Assembly (NCBI GenBank): GCA_003602665.1
Contig: QQSG01000060.1
Span: 1,903-8,006, forward strand
Reading direction: 5' to 3'
Source of the DNA: Candidatus Poseidoniales archaeon
GTDB taxonomy: Archaea > Thermoplasmatota > Poseidoniia > Poseidoniales > Poseidoniaceae
DNA length: 6,104 bases
Below are positions 1 to 6,104 of the stretch, piece after piece. The number at the start of each line of letters is the position of its first letter. Position 1 is the stretch's first letter. The position numbers and the translations under genes are program-made. The notes below the pieces were generated by a model. That model was not told the DNA's origin, ran no database searches, and saw only the letters and a program-made list of their open reading frames with translations.

Positions 1-1842
1 ATTCTCGCCTCCAGTGATGAAGGAATTCACATTCTTCGACACAGCGCTGCTCACTTACTCGCTCAAGCAGTTATGGAAATCTATCCTGATGCCAAGCCAA
101 CTATTGGTCCTGCTATTGATCGTGGTTTCTACTACGACTTTGCAATGGAACCAATTGCTGTGAGTGATCTCAAGGCCATTGAAAAGAAGATGCATGAGCT
201 TGCACGACGTAACCTAAAGGTTGAGAGAGTTGAACTTGAAGAACAGGAACTCCGTGACCATTTCCAATCAAACAAATACAAGATTGAAATCATTGATGAT
301 AAGTTGGAAGATGGAGATGGTTCAACCATCTACAAACAAGGCGAATGGTACGATTTGTGCCTCGGACCTCACGTTCCAAGCACTGCTAAGTTGATGTTCA
401 GTCGACTCACATCTGTATCCTCTGCCTATTGGAGAGGAGACCAATCTCGTGAACAACTGGTGCGAATCTATGGAATCGTTGAACCAACAAAGGAAGCACT
501 CAAAGCGACATTGAATCGAATGGAGCAAGCAAAACTCCGTGATCATCGTAAACTCGGAAAGGATTTGCAATTATTCCATGTTGACGAGGAAGTCGGACAA
601 GGACTCATCCTATGGACGCCAAGAGGGGCTGTTGTTCGACAAGAGTTGCAGGATTTCATTTCCTATCACCTGCGTCGCCAAGGCTATGATCAGGTCTTCA
701 CCCCTCATATTGGAAAACTCGATTTGTATCGTACATCTGGCCATTTCCCATATTATCAAGAAAGCCAGTATCCACCACTCGTTGAACGTGATTTAATGAA
801 GAAATTAGCTGATGAAGGCTGTTCGTGTTCAGAATTATCCAATATGATGAGTACTGGAGATATCGATGGATATATGCTCAAACCAATGAATTGCCCTCAT
901 CACGTCAAAATTTATGCTTCACAGGCACGCTCATATCGAGATTTGCCATTAAGACTCGCTGAATTCGGCACTGTCTATCGTTGGGAACAATCTGGTGAGA
1001 TCTCAGGAATGACTCGTGTCCGAGGATTCACCCAAGATGACGCTCACTTATTCGTTACTGAAGACCAAATAGGTGCTGAAGTCATGGGTTGTATTGAATT
1101 GGTACAGACTATTTTTGATGTCCTTGGAATGCATGATTATCGTGTTCGAGTTGGTTTGAGAGACCCGAATTCTGACAAATACGTTGGAGACTCTGAACGT
1201 TGGGATCGAGCAGAAGAAGCCTGTCGTGCAGCAGCCGCTAAACTTGGCGTAAATTGGTCTGAAGAAGAAGGCGAAGCCGCTTTCTACGGTCCAAAAATTG
1301 ATTTCGTGGTCAAGGATGTTATCGGCCGTGAATGGCAACTTGGAACCGTTCAAGTTGATTATAATCTTCCAGAACGATTTGACCTTTGGTACAAAGGCAA
1401 TGATGGGGAAAACCATCGTCCAGTCATGATTCATCGCGCACCATTTGGCTCAATGGAACGATTTTGTGGAGTCCTTATCGAGCATTTCGCCGGTAAGTTC
1501 CCTACATGGCTCTCGCCAACACAAATTCACATCCTTACCATTTCTGAGAAGCACAGGGAATACGCAGCTGAAGTTGCTGAGAAGTTACGAGGTCAAAATG
1601 TTCGTGTTAAAATCGATGATGGGGATGACACCATCGGAAAGAAGATTCGAACACATCGCAAGATGCGTCCTGCTTACATGATGATTCTTGGCGATGGAGA
1701 AATGAACAACAACTGTGTCTCATTGCGCTCAAGAACGGGGTCACAAATTTCAGATGTTCCACTCGATCAGTTCGTCAATGATATCGTGAAAGAGATTAGC
1801 GAAAAGGTTTCACAACCGAGTTTGGTTCCTGATTCTGAGTGA
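1..1842 (+). CDS. thrS: threonyl-tRNA synthetase, bacterial type, 5'-truncated by window edge
   Basis: Cytosolic class II aminoacyl-tRNA synthetase that charges tRNA-Thr with threonine using ATP. The frame is open from base 1, and the first ATG at 73 is internal: codons before it already encode the editing-domain motif HSAAH. Compared with E. coli ThrS, about 60 N-terminal residues (the TGS domain) lie outside the window. Domains in order: editing (SAD) domain with zinc ligands HxxxH (codons at 40 and 52) and CLGPH (Cys at 358, His at 370); catalytic core with zinc ligands Cys (892, in MNCPHH), His (1045, in DDAHLF) and His (1432, in MIHRAPFGSMERF, which is motif 3); motif 2 region TRVRGFTQDDAH; C-terminal anticodon-binding domain from about 1500 to 1800. 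All key residues are intact, so the enzyme should both aminoacylate and proofread. Odd point: about 25 extra residues relative to E. coli at 781-867. Family identity is near certain; the lineage resemblance (Bacteroidetes/Planctomycetes) is from memory. Confidence 0.98.
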   Translation: MLASSDEGIHILRHSAAHLLAQAVMEIYPDAKPTIGPAIDRGFYYDFAMEPIAVSDLKAIEKKMHELARRNLKVERVELEEQELRDHFQSNKYKIEIIDDKLEDGDGSTIYKQGEWYDLCLGPHVPSTAKLMFSRLTSVSSAYWRGDQSREQLVRIYGIVEPTKEALKATLNRMEQAKLRDHRKLGKDLQLFHVDEEVGQGLILWTPRGAVVRQELQDFISYHLRRQGYDQVFTPHIGKLDLYRTSGHFPYYQESQYPPLVERDLMKKLADEGCSCSELSNMMSTGDIDGYMLKPMNCPHHVKIYASQARSYRDLPLRLAEFGTVYRWEQSGEISGMTRVRGFTQDDAHLFVTEDQIGAEVMGCIELVQTIFDVLGMHDYRVRVGLRDPNSDKYVGDSERWDRAEEACRAAAAKLGVNWSEEEGEAAFYGPKIDFVVKDVIGREWQLGTVQVDYNLPERFDLWYKGNDGENHRPVMIHRAPFGSMERFCGVLIEHFAGKFPTWLSPTQIHILTISEKHREYAAEVAEKLRGQNVRVKIDDGDDTIGKKIRTHRKMRPAYMMILGDGEMNNNCVSLRSRTGSQISDVPLDQFVNDIVKEISEKVSQPSLVPDSE

Positions 1843-1868
1843 AAAATCGGTCTTTGAGTACCGTTTTT
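1842..1868 (+). terminator. possible weak hairpin terminator of thrS
   Basis: Just after the thrS stop, AAAAA-t-CGG (1842-1850) can pair with CCGTTTTT (1861-1868) around a 10-base loop, with one bulged T. The 3' arm ends in five T residues, so the element resembles a short intrinsic terminator or T-rich stop signal. The stem has only three G:C pairs and a bulge, so it is weak. The same T-run may instead belong to the promoter of the next gene. Confidence 0.3.
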
Positions 1869-1887
1869 ATTCGCATTGAATTAAAAG
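1864..1887 (+). promoter_or_regulatory. AT-rich candidate promoter for the membrane protein gene
   Basis: The 65-bp gap after thrS contains TTTTTAT (1864-1870) and ATTAAAAG (1880-1887). If the organism is archaeal, TTTTTAT would sit about 25 bases before a start site near 1893, giving a leader of about 15 bases that still includes the Shine-Dalgarno sequence. Read as bacterial, TTAAAA at 1881 could be a -10 box, but TTGAGT at 1854 is too far away (21-base spacer) to be a good -35. The position is plausible and the motif match is poor. The gene could also be co-transcribed with thrS. Confidence 0.25.
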
Positions 1888-1898
1888 CGAAATGTGTT

Positions 1899-1903
1899 AG
1901 GAG
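1899..1903 (+). promoter_or_regulatory. Shine-Dalgarno site that decides the start of the membrane protein
   Basis: AGGAG is followed by the 4-base spacer AATC and the ATG at 1908. This favours 1908 over the in-frame GTG at 1839, which overlaps the thrS stop and has no comparable ribosome-binding site upstream. The protein sequence agrees: starting at 1908 places the first membrane helix right after a short N-terminus. Confidence 0.75.
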
Positions 1904-1907
1904 AATC

Positions 1908-4469
1908 ATGTCGGCTCCATCCATTATCGGCGGTTTTTCCGTCGTCGCGATTGTGCCGCTGATTTTAGCAGCAGCAATCGCGCTTCTGTTTTGGAGAACA
2001 GTTGTCCCCCGTCAATTACGAGGTTTGCAGGTTGCTTTTGAAACGGGACCAAAACGGTATGAAGTGCATACGATTACTTCCACGTTTGGAGAAGCCCGGG
2101 ACCTTTTGCAAAGTAGAGGGATGCGGTTCGGAGTTGCAACCTATCTCTTCGCACTGACTGGAGCACTCTTGCTCTTTTTTGAATATCTTATCACTTCACA
2201 GGGATGGAGTGATGGATACCATGCTCCAAATATTGCTCTTGCTTTGATTCTCATCGTTTGGCCAGCAATCATCTCTTCAGGCTCTTCTTTGGGGGCACAA
2301 ATCATCAAGCCAATCGGTCATGGACGTGCTCGGTTACAGGATGCGAGTCGTGCTCGATCTTATGCCTACGTAGCCTTGACTGTGTTTTGGTTCTGTGGAG
2401 TGGCCATCTTGTATACGATTCTTGATGCAAGAGGCGTCTCCTCTGACCGCAAATTGAGCGTATGCCTACTCCTCGCATTCTCACCATCCATTATCGCCTA
2501 TGGACGTGTTTTGGGTACATCGTGGCAAGCGTTGCGTCAATCGTCATCTCAGATTGCTAAAGGGAAGGCCTCACCATTCCACAATCATGTTCCTAATGCT
2601 CGACAACAAGTGATTGCAAGAATCGTCCACATCAACACAATCGCAATGCCGATTGTTGCGATTAATACGCTGATTTCACTTGTTGCAATTCTTGTATCTC
2701 CAGAATTATTCACTCATTCAGACCGTGTTCTTGAACTTCCAGAATACAGAGAACAGGCTACTATTATGGAAGAAGGAGGCGTGCTTGGATTCTTCCTTAT
2801 CGAGTTGTTCTCTAACATTTCAGAGCCTGGTCTTCGAGTTCCTTTGGTTTCAGCGATTCTCTTGTTCCTTCTTCTCAACGTCGCTTTGGTTGGCTTCCTG
2901 TTCGTTTATGAAGTCGCAAGAATTCTGTTCTTAGATGTTCAAGATGTTTCTGGAAGAGGCGGCATTCGCCTTGCAGACAGTCGATTACTACGAGCTGAGC
3001 GTAGTCAACAAGCAAAGGTTCTGAACTTTTGTTTCACTGGATTTGCAGGCCAGTCCATGCTCTTGTTAGCACTTGCAATGATCACGTTCTGGGACTCGAG
3101 TTTCTTACCACAAGGTGGCCAATGTGGTAGTTGGGAAGACACTCTGTGTACCGTTGTTACCAAAGATGCTATGGAAGAATTGACGTGGATGCTTGCTGCA
3201 GGTGGTCAAATCGGGTTCCTATTCATTTGGTTAACATCGCTGCAAGTTGGCTCAAAACTTGATGACATCTCCTTTGATGCTTCAATCAGTGAACAGAGAG
3301 ATATGCTAACGCAAATGGAAGATATGATCTACCTCAAGCAAAAGCCATTCACTGAATTAGTAGCAAAAGATGCTTGGACGCGAGCAATCGAACAATTCGA
3401 TGATATTCTCAATACAAGTGAAGATTCAATGCAGGGTCTTGATTTATTGAGAGAAACTGGAGCAAGAATGCAACTCTTTGCGGGATTAAATCGATGGGAA
3501 GAGGCTGAAGAGTATGCAGTCTCCATGCTTGCTCTTCAAGGTGGCCGAGAAGCCCAAGTTGCTCGTTTGGTATTGGCTGCTGCAAGCATAAGCCAGCGAG
3601 ACCTTCCTGAGGCTGCTCCTCGACTTTCTCTCCTCAACAAGAGTGATGTTGAAGCTGCTCGCCTGCATTGGTTTGCGGCTGTTCTTAATCGGAAGAGAGA
3701 GGTTCCTGTAACATCTCAACCAATTCTTAGTATCGATCCACTAATGAGAAGAAACATCGATTTGTTACGTCGTACTTCGATTGGCGAACCTCGTCCTGCA
3801 AAGGCGACGAAGAATTCTCCACCATACAGAATGATGTTGCTTGGAGACTGTGCAAGAATGCGTTTAGCCGGTCGTCATGAAGAAGCGATTACAATGCTTG
3901 AAGATTTCATGAAGAAATTTGAGACTCATTCAGACTATCCAACTTCGTCTTGGTCCCAAGGAAAGGTGGTTCTTGCGCTTATGCACCTTGATGCAAATCG
4001 TCCAAACACTGCGATTCGTATTGCTCGTGAATTGCGTACTGCTGAGCCTCGACACCCCCATGTACGATCTCTGGTTAGAATCCTTCATGAATTAGGACAC
4101 ATGGATGCGATGGGAAGCGAATCGACCGGCATTACAATGCTCATTGACTCAGGAGGAGATTGGGTGAAAGATTGGCCACTCGTCCATACTGTTCAAGTCT
4201 CTCCGCGATTGAGTAGTTCTCGTATTCTCAAACATGCTGCAGTTGCAAACGTATGGATTACACACTCACCAGACCAATCCGTCTCAAAATATTACAACAA
4301 GCGATCTGCTTGGAAGCGAATTCCATACAATTCCAATGAGAAGGAGGCACCGGTTGGTTTGTATCTCCATCTCTATGGAATCATTGCTACAATTGGAGGA
4401 ATGCCTGTTGACCTAGGCCTTCCAGCGGGCCTTAATATTGAAGCCCTTGAGAATAGAGGCCTTCTTTGA
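1908..4469 (+). CDS. nine-helix membrane protein with cytosolic TPR-like domain, function unknown
   Basis: 853 residues from the ATG at 1908. I do not recognise the family. Membrane helices are visible at about residues 10-29, 74-96, 108-124, 152-172, 183-203, 242-263, 311-335, 376-395 and 425-445. Loops rich in Arg/Lys (30-70, 125-150, 204-240, 340-370) alternate with acidic ones (264-310, 396-424), which predicts N-out/C-in. The last outer loop has two nearby cysteines (CGSWEDTLC) that could form a disulfide. Residues about 480-730 form a helical TPR-like solenoid, with units such as NRWEEAEEYAVSML, GRHEEAITMLEDFM and RPNTAIRIARELR. Residues about 731-853 form a separate mixed-composition C-terminal domain ending GLPAGLNIEALENRGLL, also unrecognised. 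The gene lies 65 bp after thrS on the same strand, and its stop directly abuts the stop of the convergent gene. An alternative GTG start at 1839 would add 23 basic residues and overlap thrS as GTGA. The coding call is very secure; role unknown, possibly a membrane-anchored scaffold (inference). Confidence 0.93.
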   Translation: MSAPSIIGGFSVVAIVPLILAAAIALLFWRTVVPRQLRGLQVAFETGPKRYEVHTITSTFGEARDLLQSRGMRFGVATYLFALTGALLLFFEYLITSQGWSDGYHAPNIALALILIVWPAIISSGSSLGAQIIKPIGHGRARLQDASRARSYAYVALTVFWFCGVAILYTILDARGVSSDRKLSVCLLLAFSPSIIAYGRVLGTSWQALRQSSSQIAKGKASPFHNHVPNARQQVIARIVHINTIAMPIVAINTLISLVAILVSPELFTHSDRVLELPEYREQATIMEEGGVLGFFLIELFSNISEPGLRVPLVSAILLFLLLNVALVGFLFVYEVARILFLDVQDVSGRGGIRLADSRLLRAERSQQAKVLNFCFTGFAGQSMLLLALAMITFWDSSFLPQGGQCGSWEDTLCTVVTKDAMEELTWMLAAGGQIGFLFIWLTSLQVGSKLDDISFDASISEQRDMLTQMEDMIYLKQKPFTELVAKDAWTRAIEQFDDILNTSEDSMQGLDLLRETGARMQLFAGLNRWEEAEEYAVSMLALQGGREAQVARLVLAAASISQRDLPEAAPRLSLLNKSDVEAARLHWFAAVLNRKREVPVTSQPILSIDPLMRRNIDLLRRTSIGEPRPAKATKNSPPYRMMLLGDCARMRLAGRHEEAITMLEDFMKKFETHSDYPTSSWSQGKVVLALMHLDANRPNTAIRIARELRTAEPRHPHVRSLVRILHELGHMDAMGSESTGITMLIDSGGDWVKDWPLVHTVQVSPRLSSSRILKHAAVANVWITHSPDQSVSKYYNKRSAWKRIPYNSNEKEAPVGLYLHLYGIIATIGGMPVDLGLPAGLNIEALENRGLL

Positions 4470-6104
4470 TTAGACGCGCCTTCGAAGACGTTCCATCGCT
4501 GCATCTGCCTGACCAAGTTGTTCCAATGCATCTGCAACTTGTCCTTCTTTGAGACGGTCTGTAGCAAGAGCAATCGCCGCATCTGTATTCTTCATGTCCT
4601 CATCGGTTGGAGGGAGATTCGATGCTTCACATTGATTGCGAAGTACTGACCATTCTTCTTGAACGAATGTGAGTAATGTGTTTGCTTCATCTTGTTCATT
4701 GCCAAGAGCGTCTAGATCGATGGTTAAACGTTCAAGAAGAGTTGCAGCATGACTCCATTGGCGCTCATCTGCTGCTTTCTGAACGGACGTGAAGCGAAGC
4801 ATCCACTTGTCTGAATCTGAAAATTCTTCAAATCGAGCGAGGAGTTTCTTTCGTTGACGTAGGGCTCGACGGACACTATCCATTGCCTCTCGTTCAACAT
4901 TAATGACTCGCATGATACCTTCTCCAAGACCGATGGCTTGTCCAGTATCGCCTGCTTCAAGTGCTGATTCGGCTTGCTCCATTCGATGTTCAAGATCAGA
5001 AGTATCGAATCCTTCTGCTGCTTTTAGAGCCTTAGCAGCATCTTTCAAGACGACTTCTGCACGTTCCTTTGCATCTCCATCTGCCTGTAGTTGGATTGGA
5101 ATAACAACAGCCAGTTCGAATGCTTTCTTTGGAGCTTCTCGCTCGAGTTGTTTACGAGCATCTCGAATGATTCCTCTCATATTGTCGATAGCAGCACCTG
5201 ATTGGCCTGTTAGTAATTCATTTGCATGATTGATTGCTCCCTCTGCCTGAGCCCACCAGGTAACAATTTCTTGTGCTCGAATCTTTGCTTGACGGTACAA
5301 TGCCTCAGCTTCTCGTAACGATCCAAGAGAGGCTTCTCTTTGACCCATCTCGTAAGATTTACGTGGACGCTTCGCAAGAGGAGTGAGATCTTCGGCGTGT
5401 TCAATGACTGCAAGAGCCTCTGTGCGAACAACATCGACGTCTCCTGCAAGAGAAAGTGAACGTTCAATGTCTTCTTCTGCTTCTGCAAGAAGACGCATAC
5501 CGAAAGCAGGATCGATGTGCCCTTCTTCCTTAGCCGTTGTCACCAAACTGCTTGCTTGATCTACTGCTGCTCCTTCTGAGCGAAGGATGAGAATTCGATT
5601 TTCGAGTCGATCAAGTTCTGTCCTGAAAGCCTTTCTTTCATGACGCAAATTGTCTCCAGCAATCCAGAGATAAACGACTTGAAGGAGAACAACTACTGTT
5701 AGCAAAGGATGTAACCAATCACTTGGAGATTGAATCCATGTTTCTTCTGCCCGATCTCCAACAAGAACTCCAAGGACGGTAAGACCCCCAAGAGCGGTCA
5801 TCATTGCCCGGAATCGCATGACATCGATTCCACCACGAAGTGTCTTTGCTGAACCTTGCAGTATCGCAAAACCAAGAGCAAATAAGAGTACACAAGCGAG
5901 TATTTCGCTCAAGTTTGTCCCATAAGAACGGATTGCAAACATCATCAACAGAGGCCAAAACATACTGCATGCTGCACCAACACGTGTTCTTGCCTTTGGA
6001 TCATCGAGAATTAAGTCTTGGAGAACAATCCCCCAAAGGATGATGAGTATTGGCATCCCTAAACCTGAAAGAAGTTCTGCATCCCCGGAAAAGGCCTCCT
6101 TGAG
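4470..6104 (-). CDS. five-helix membrane protein with long helical-repeat tail, function unknown; start uncertain and may lie beyond the window
   Basis: The first in-window start is ATG at 6056-6054 (528 residues). However, the frame stays open for 16 more codons to the right edge, with no in-frame ATG, GTG or TTG. No good Shine-Dalgarno or TATA-like site precedes 6056, and the upstream residues LLSGLG would complete an otherwise short first membrane helix. I therefore favour a start outside the window. Numbering from 6056, membrane helices lie at about 2-17, 26-42, 49-67, 84-100 and 115-133. Basic loops (18-25, 68-83, 135-145) and an acidic loop (101-113) predict N-out/C-in. Residues 136-528 are soluble, rich in Ala, Glu, Leu and Arg, almost all helical, and carry an internal repeat of about 65 residues. 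There are no catalytic motifs or nucleotide-binding loops. Not a recognised family. The layout resembles the convergent neighbour (membrane domain, then cytosolic solenoid), suggesting a scaffold or assembly role, which is inference only. Confidence 0.9.
   Translation of the reverse strand, partial: LKEAFSGDAELLSGLGMPILIILWGIVLQDLILDDPKARTRVGAACSMFWPLLMMFAIRSYGTNLSEILACVLLFALGFAILQGSAKTLRGGIDVMRFRAMMTALGGLTVLGVLVGDRAEETWIQSPSDWLHPLLTVVVLLQVVYLWIAGDNLRHERKAFRTELDRLENRILILRSEGAAVDQASSLVTTAKEEGHIDPAFGMRLLAEAEEDIERSLSLAGDVDVVRTEALAVIEHAEDLTPLAKRPRKSYEMGQREASLGSLREAEALYRQAKIRAQEIVTWWAQAEGAINHANELLTGQSGAAIDNMRGIIRDARKQLEREAPKKAFELAVVIPIQLQADGDAKERAEVVLKDAAKALKAAEGFDTSDLEHRMEQAESALEAGDTGQAIGLGEGIMRVINVEREAMDSVRRALRQRKKLLARFEEFSDSDKWMLRFTSVQKAADERQWSHAATLLERLTIDLDALGNEQDEANTLLTFVQEEWSVLRNQCEASNLPPTDEDMKNTDAAIALATDRLKEGQVADALEQLGQADAAMERLRRRV
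4473..5564 (-). repeat. protein-level repeat region: about six diverged helical units of about 65 residues
   Basis: Within the soluble tail of the minus-strand membrane protein (residues 165-528, numbered from the ATG at 6056), a helix-turn-helix pattern of the kind A-x3-L-x2-G-x4-A-x2-L recurs. Examples are AKEEGHIDPAFGMRLL, REASLGSLREAEALY, QLEREAPKKAFELAV, SALEAGDTGQAIGLGEGI, KAADERQWSHAATLLERL and RLKEGQVADALEQLGQA. The turn positions fall near residues 179, 245, 308, 369, 433 and 505, so spacing is 61-72. A second helix (AVIEHA, GAINHA, VVLKDA) recurs between them. The repeat is visible only in protein, not in DNA, so it is old. It resembles TPR-type solenoids but with a longer period. 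Confidence 0.5.

Noticed and set aside
73..75. ATG at 73 as the thrS start
   Set aside because: It lies inside the conserved editing domain, after the HxxxH motif, in an uninterrupted frame from base 1. The gene is cut by the window edge.
1048..1434. 128-residue open frame on the minus strand inside thrS
   Set aside because: It is fully antisense to conserved ThrS motifs, has no ribosome-binding site and no recognisable domain. It is a shadow frame.
4409..4466. Repeated AGGCCTT/GGGCCTT words near the end of the nine-helix protein gene, considered as a terminator or operator
   Set aside because: They encode recurring Gly-Leu residues, do not form a strong stem with a T-run, and are short enough to occur by chance.
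4903..5229. 108-residue plus-strand open frame rich in Ser and Ala
   Set aside because: It is the complement of the helical-repeat coding region; its Ser/Ala/Pro-rich composition mirrors Ala/Glu/Arg codons on the other strand.
6095..6101. Perfect minus-strand AAGGAGG, a candidate Shine-Dalgarno site
   Set aside because: The only ATG at suitable distance (6082-6080) is out of frame with the long gene and reaches a stop after seven codons. The ATG at 6056 is 38 bases away. The bases are more simply Lys-Glu codons of the extended frame.

Overview
The window holds three protein-coding genes and almost no non-coding DNA. From left to right they are: the 3' nine-tenths of a bacterial-type threonyl-tRNA synthetase gene (thrS, + strand, cut by the left edge); a long gene for a nine-helix membrane protein with a cytosolic TPR-like region (+ strand); and, convergent with it, a gene for a five-helix membrane protein with a long helical-repeat tail (- strand, reading frame still open at the right edge). 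The only intergenic stretch is 65 bp between thrS and the second gene. It holds a possible weak terminator hairpin, an AT-rich candidate promoter and a clear Shine-Dalgarno sequence. I saw no RNA genes, mobile elements, CRISPR arrays or DNA repeats.

The organism cannot be fixed from this window. Base composition is moderate and slightly AT-leaning, and the three genes look alike in codon choice, so nothing points to recent transfer. The synthetase is of the bacterial type: it has the HxxxH...CxxxH editing-domain zinc ligands and aminoacylation motifs closest, from memory, to the Bacteroidetes/Planctomycetes style. The two membrane proteins look like lineage-specific proteins of an uncultured microbe. 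My impression is either a marine group II (Poseidoniales-like) euryarchaeon with a bacterial-type ThrS, or a poorly sampled bacterium. This is a weak inference.

The two membrane proteins share a plan: a multi-spanning N-terminal membrane domain, predicted N-out/C-in by the positive-inside rule, followed by a long alpha-helical repeat domain in the cytoplasm. Their stop codons abut with no spacer. They may act in the same membrane-associated scaffold, but nothing in the sequence shows that directly. ThrS is a housekeeping enzyme and is probably functionally unrelated. No recognised defence, mobile or biosynthetic system is present. The most interesting content is the pair of unrecognised membrane-plus-solenoid proteins.
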